Positions 60,147 through 64,000 of a DNA stretch of 64,000 bases are shown piece after piece (within the stretch, counting starts at the first letter, position 1; the number at the start of each line of letters is the position of its first letter). Source of the stretch: Shewanella fodinae (GTDB lineage: Bacteria > Pseudomonadota > Gammaproteobacteria > Enterobacterales > Shewanellaceae); contig NZ_BMXW01000006.1 of the NCBI RefSeq assembly GCF_014651955.1, forward strand, positions 130,021 through 194,020, given 5' to 3'. The translations under genes and the position numbers were made by a program. The notes under the pieces were generated by a model that was given only the letters and a program-made list of their open reading frames with translations, had not been told where the DNA came from and did no database searches.

Positions 60147-61046
60147 TCAATCCACCATTGTCGCAAAGCGCTGCAGCACATATTCGACAAACATCCTGAC
60201 CCGCAGCGGTAGGTTATTACGGTCGCGATATAGCATCATCAGCGTGCGCACCTTGCCGTGCCAATCGGGTAAAACGCGTTGTATCTCTCCCGCAGCAATC
60301 ATTGGCATTGCAATGTAATCCGGGATATAGCCAATACCCAGTCCGGTTTTCACGGCGTGAGTTAATAGACCCACTTCATCCACCTCTAAACGCACTAGCT
60401 TTTGCGGCTGGTAATCAAACTCTTGCCCAGTGGTTTGATGTTGCAGATGCCACGGGATCATTGGTCGACACAAAACGATCGGGTGACCACAGAGTTTGTC
60501 TGGCGTGGTAATAGTACTGACATCGTACTCTTTCGGCGCACATAGGATAAAACGTAAATGTTTCAGCGGCCTGACAATCCAATTTTCGACAATAGGACTG
60601 CCGACACGAAACACCACATCCATGCCTTCAGCTTCGATATCAATCAGCGAATTGGAGAAGTGAAGATCCAGCTGGATCTCAGGATAATGCTGCAGAAAAT
60701 CATAAAAAATGCCTCGTAGAAAGTAAGAACCAGAATTGATAGGTGCCGATACCCGAATCTTGCCACTAGGGCGATGTTTATCTCGGTGCAGATCCTCGTC
60801 GATATCCAGCAATTCCTCGAACAAGGCACTGCAGCGTTGATAATACTGTGCACCGGTGCTGGTTAGTACCACCCGATGCGCATCACGGTTAAGCAGTCGC
60901 AGTTGCAGGTCGCTTTCGAGCTGACGAATACGGCGACTGAGAGTGGATAACGGTATGGCAAGTTGTTCGGCAGCAGCCGTAAAACTGCCCCAGCGCGCGA
61001 CAGTGCAAAAGCAACGTAAATCATCCAGTGAATAGTTAGATTTCAT
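60147..61046 (-). CDS. LysR-type transcriptional regulator
   Basis: A 299-residue regulator. Its helix-turn-helix is at the N-terminus (LDDLRCFCTVARWGSFTAAAEQLAIPLSTLSRRIRQLESDLQLRLLNRD). An effector domain with INSGSYFLRGIFYDFLQHYPEIQLDLHFSNSL and VDEVGLLTHAVKTGLGIGYIPDYIA follows. I prefer ATG 61046 to the TTG at 61085. It is divergent from the EamA transporter gene with 94 bases between, the common arrangement for a LysR protein controlling an exporter. The effector is unknown. Confidence 0.88.
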   Translation of the reverse strand: MKSNYSLDDLRCFCTVARWGSFTAAAEQLAIPLSTLSRRIRQLESDLQLRLLNRDAHRVVLTSTGAQYYQRCSALFEELLDIDEDLHRDKHRPSGKIRVSAPINSGSYFLRGIFYDFLQHYPEIQLDLHFSNSLIDIEAEGMDVVFRVGSPIVENWIVRPLKHLRFILCAPKEYDVSTITTPDKLCGHPIVLCRPMIPWHLQHQTTGQEFDYQPQKLVRLEVDEVGLLTHAVKTGLGIGYIPDYIAMPMIAAGEIQRVLPDWHGKVRTLMMLYRDRNNLPLRVRMFVEYVLQRFATMVD

Positions 61047-61140
61047 TTTTGGAATTTTAAGTCCTATTTTTGCCTGTTTATCCAATTAATGAAATCAATA
61101 CACTAGCCTGACGGTTTTCACAAGTTCTTTGGAGTGGACG

Positions 61141-62067
61141 ATGAGGTCAGACTCTGTACTCAAGGCGGTTGCACTATTAATTTTATGTGCGTTCTTTTGG
61201 GGAAGCTGTTTTCCCATCGGCAAGCATGCATTACATGAGGTGCATGCGCTGACACTCGTGCTATGGCGTTTTATATTAGCGGCAATCTGTTTGGCGATTT
61301 ATCTGCAATTCACCCGCAGCGATAAACCCAACTTGACGGTTATGCAATGGAGCTGGGTGGTTATTGTCAGCGCTATCGGTATCGGCGGACTTAATCTCGG
61401 CTTATTTACCGGATTAACCCTTACCAACGCCACTAATGGTTCGTTGATTATGGCATTAAGCCCGTTAACCACATCGCTAATTGCCTGTATCGCTCTGCGG
61501 CGTTTGCCGACGTTTGCGCAAGTAATAAGTTTGCTAGTCTGTCTCTCCGGCGTACTAATAGTGATCACTAACGGCAATATTGCCAGTCTCTTGCACATGC
61601 AACTGAATCAAGGTGACCAAATGATTTTCTGTGGCATGTTGGCCTGGAGCCTTTACACCTATTTCAGTCAAGGGATTAGCCGTTGGCTGGCCGTCATCCC
61701 TTATACACTGATTGGGATGATCTGTGGCGCGCTGGTGATTGGCACAATGATCATATTCAACCCAGAAGTTAAGCCCTTAACTGAGCTTACCAGCGCCTCA
61801 ACAGTGGTGATCAGCGAAGTTCTCTATGTAGCTATTTTTGGCACGGTTGCTGGCTACCTGTTGTGGATTAATGGGGTACGCCGTTTAGGCTCAGCCACAG
61901 CATCCGTGTTTTTCAACTTTGTGCCGATCTTTGCCGTGCTCACCGCCTTCTTGATGGGACAATCGGTGACACAACTGCAACTGTTAGGGATTGCCGTGGT
62001 CATTGCTGGCTTGCTGTTGCCGCGTCTAAAGCTGCCGAAACGTACACCGCAACCCTGTAATTCATAG
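61141..62067 (+). CDS. EamA-family drug/metabolite exporter
   Basis: A 308-residue membrane protein with ten hydrophobic segments in two repeats, typical of the DMT superfamily: FFWGSCFPIGKHAL, LVLWRFILAAIC, LGLFTGLTLTNATNGSLIMALSPLTTSLIA, then WSLYTYFSQGISR and GYLLWINGVRRLGSATASVFFNFVPIFAVLTAFLMGQ. These proteins export amino acids or metabolites. GGAG is six bases before ATG 61141, so I use that start and not the upstream TTG. It is divergent from a LysR gene and followed by a bidirectional terminator. Confidence 0.9.
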   Translation: MRSDSVLKAVALLILCAFFWGSCFPIGKHALHEVHALTLVLWRFILAAICLAIYLQFTRSDKPNLTVMQWSWVVIVSAIGIGGLNLGLFTGLTLTNATNGSLIMALSPLTTSLIACIALRRLPTFAQVISLLVCLSGVLIVITNGNIASLLHMQLNQGDQMIFCGMLAWSLYTYFSQGISRWLAVIPYTLIGMICGALVIGTMIIFNPEVKPLTELTSASTVVISEVLYVAIFGTVAGYLLWINGVRRLGSATASVFFNFVPIFAVLTAFLMGQSVTQLQLLGIAVVIAGLLLPRLKLPKRTPQPCNS

Positions 62068-62165
62068 CACCGCTGGGGGTGCAGCAATACGCTTTAGCCG
62101 CTGCGACTATTTTGTATTTGAACTACGCCGAAGAGAGCAGGGTAGTGCTTTGAAAATAGCGTCAT

Positions 62166-62196
62166 AAAAATAGGCATCTTCACGATGCCTATTTTT
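62166..62196. terminator. Bidirectional terminator between the EamA gene and the TonB receptor
   Basis: AAAAATAGGCATC-TTCAC-GATGCCTATTTTT: a 13-bp stem, T-run on both strands, between two convergent genes. Confidence 0.88.
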
Positions 62197-62297
62197 ATAT
62201 CTTGCTTAATCGTTATTAACGATAGATATCGTCGCTAGATTTTTTTATTTAGCAGTAAATTCATCTTATCAACTAAATATAAACGGCTCACTATTAG

Positions 62298-64000
62298 CTA
62301 AAATGAATAAGTCACTGATATCCCCATATTACGAGGGTCGGCAACAGAGGCATATCCGGTAGGATAGAGGCCATCAGGTGCAGTGCGACTCATCACTGCC
62401 AATTCATCAAAGGCGTTGTTCACAAATGCGGTAACTTGCCAATCCGCCGATTTATAGCTGGCTTGCACACGTACCAGTGTATAGTCACCGGCTTTGTTAC
62501 CCTCAGTATTGGTAAAGTCGCCATAGTATTCGCCAACATAGTTAGCAGATACACCAGCGCTAAACTCATTGGTTAGCCAATAAGTGAAGCCAAGATTGCC
62601 AGTAAATTTAGGTGCATTATTTAACTCATTGCCGTTGGCCGTTTGATACTCTGCGCCAGCATCTTTAATCTCACTATGCAATACCCCAATGCCTGCATTC
62701 ATCTGCAAGGCATCGGTTAGATCAGCATTGATGCCCAGTTCAGCACCATAGGTCACCACATCATCCATATTGGTGATGTAACGGCTTGAGTTAAGTGATT
62801 GAAAGCCATCGTAATCGTTGTAGAACAGGTTCGCGGTCAGAAACAGATCGCCATCCAGCAAGGAACTACGGCTACTGAGTTCATAGGTCATCACCTTCTC
62901 TTCGTCGTAGTAATAGTAATCTTGTGCGGTAAAGTTCAGCGCACCACCGCCCGCGTTGTAGCCTTTGCGAGCACTCAACGCCAACGTCGTCGCGTCAGTG
63001 ATGGCATATTGCAGCTCCAACTTTGGCAGAAAAATATTGGTGTCTTTATCAAGATTGGCGTCGATAGCACCATAGATAAAGTGACGCGTTTGCGACTCGC
63101 GCTCTAAGCGGGCACCAGTTAACAAACTCAGTTTATCGGTGAGGGTGAAAGTCACTTCACCATAAGCTGCCAAAGAATCACTTGAGTCGTCACCGTTATA
63201 GGCGGTTGAGCCAATACTGAGAATGTCATGCTCGCGTTTGAAATAATCTAAGCCCACAAAACCAAAAGCAGCATCGCCACGTCGATTGAAAGATAACTTA
63301 GCATCCACGGTGTAGTTGTCTTCATCAAAGCTAAGCACTTGTTTTTCCGCTTCGGTTTCATCATAGCTATCAAAGCCCCAATGATAGTCCATGTAAGCAG
63401 TCAACACTTCCAAGCGCAGATCGTCGTTAAATTCGTAATCAGTTGTTAGACTGGTGGTCTTCACGCGGGTTTTAATGTCGCGAAAGTAGATACGATTGAA
63501 CTGCGACAGGTCATCCGCCTTGTAAAAGATACGGCCCACATCGCCCTTTTCATCGCTATCGGAATAGCTCAACAACATCGATAGTTTATCGGTTGGTGTC
63601 CACTTGAGTTTGGTGCGCACATGGGTGGCTTTCACTTTATCCAGGTCATAATCCGGCGGATTACCTTGATAACCGCTATCGTCGGTAATGGTATTGCCAT
63701 TGAGTTGTTGCGCACTCACTCTGAACGACAAAGTATCAGTCACCAACGGCCCTGACAGCGCCACTGATGTATCAACGTAACTATCTTCATTGCGATAACC
63801 TACGCGTGCCGCACCATGCCAGTCTTCAGTCGGATCTTTGGTTTTGATATAGATCGCTCCAGCCATACTATTACGGCCGTTGCTGGTAGATTGTGGGCCA
63901 CGGTAGATCTCCATCTGCTCCATATCCCACAAGCCCATATCGCCACTATTGTCTGCGACAAAAGGCTGCGCCACCCCATCGACAAGGATCGATACGCGCC
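62298..64000 (-). CDS. TonB-dependent outer-membrane receptor, C-terminal part
   Basis: The reading frame is open to the right edge (the last visible codons read RVSILVDGVAQPF), so the N-terminal signal and plug start lie outside. Visible features are the plug/barrel transition IYRGPQSTSNGRNSMAGAIYIKTKDP. Many barrel strands follow (VLTAYMDYHWGFD, LSLLTGARLERESQ, LGFTYWLTNEFSAGVSANYV) and the C-terminal NMGISVTYSF ending in Phe. It imports a TonB-dependent ligand such as a siderophore or cobalamin; which one cannot be told. It is convergent with the EamA gene. Confidence 0.9.
   Translation of the reverse strand, partial: RVSILVDGVAQPFVADNSGDMGLWDMEQMEIYRGPQSTSNGRNSMAGAIYIKTKDPTEDWHGAARVGYRNEDSYVDTSVALSGPLVTDTLSFRVSAQQLNGNTITDDSGYQGNPPDYDLDKVKATHVRTKLKWTPTDKLSMLLSYSDSDEKGDVGRIFYKADDLSQFNRIYFRDIKTRVKTTSLTTDYEFNDDLRLEVLTAYMDYHWGFDSYDETEAEKQVLSFDEDNYTVDAKLSFNRRGDAAFGFVGLDYFKREHDILSIGSTAYNGDDSSDSLAAYGEVTFTLTDKLSLLTGARLERESQTRHFIYGAIDANLDKDTNIFLPKLELQYAITDATTLALSARKGYNAGGGALNFTAQDYYYYDEEKVMTYELSSRSSLLDGDLFLTANLFYNDYDGFQSLNSSRYITNMDDVVTYGAELGINADLTDALQMNAGIGVLHSEIKDAGAEYQTANGNELNNAPKFTGNLGFTYWLTNEFSAGVSANYVGEYYGDFTNTEGNKAGDYTLVRVQASYKSADWQVTAFVNNAFDELAVMSRTAPDGLYPTGYASVADPRNMGISVTYSF

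Noticed and set aside
59929..60150. A 73-codon open frame between the TRAP and LysR genes
   Set aside because: It has no ribosome binding site, is rich in Cys/Ser without a pattern, and overlaps the end of the LysR gene. It may be a relic, but no parent gene could be recognised.

Overview
This window looks like a chromosomal segment of a Shewanella-type gammaproteobacterium. Two tandem formate dehydrogenase operons with twin-arginine (Tat) leaders, a DUF3305/DUF3306/ferredoxin/TorD-like accessory set, a DUF2989 lipoprotein, a GlyGly-CTERM protease and an MtnC of the 'DTAGT' type all fit that genus. I saw no insertion sequence, prophage, CRISPR array, tRNA or rRNA. Coding density is high and most genes have recognisable ribosome binding sites.

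Region 1 (1-15850) is devoted to formate oxidation. On the minus strand, reading from high to low coordinates, come DUF3305, DUF3306, a multi-cluster ferredoxin, a TorD-like chaperone, a small Tat protein, fdhA, fdhB and fdhC, then a terminator, then a second small Tat protein-fdhA-fdhB-fdhC set ending in another terminator. Diverging on the plus strand are fdhD and an overlapping helix-turn-helix regulator. Both FdhA copies carry cysteine, not selenocysteine, at the catalytic position. The first 50 bases hold the start of a possible hemN.

Region 2 (15850-30450) is mixed: a long gene-poor repeat-like stretch, two lipoproteins flanking a perfect 40-bp palindrome, rlmF, a FliL-like gene, ubiC, a secreted M6 metalloprotease with a lipoprotein partner resembling its propeptide, a MarC/YhgN protein, a metal-transporter-like fusion, an NRDE protein, a YbdG-type mechanosensitive channel and mutM.

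Region 3 (30490-39900) is a molybdenum/tungsten supply unit: tupA-tupB-tupC-mobA-mobB/moeA-moaA in one tightly packed minus-strand operon. A perfect CRP-type site lies in the intergenic region shared with a divergent sigma-54 response regulator/histidine kinase pair. It supplies cofactor of the kind the formate dehydrogenases need. A mog gene (48343) completes much of the pathway, and a further molybdoenzyme (IorAB-like) lies at 51083-53744.

Region 4 (39900-64000) contains what I read as an unannotated RyhB small RNA gene (minus strand, about 39907-40038), with the enterobacterial RyhB core, a Fur-box-overlapped promoter and a terminator. It also holds a decayed LysR gene, a GST, two thioesterases, prlC, gor, an NlpC/P60 lipoprotein, mtnC, pbpG, a TAXI-type TRAP transporter with DUF1850 partner, a LysR/EamA divergent pair and the C-terminal part of a TonB-dependent receptor running off the right edge.
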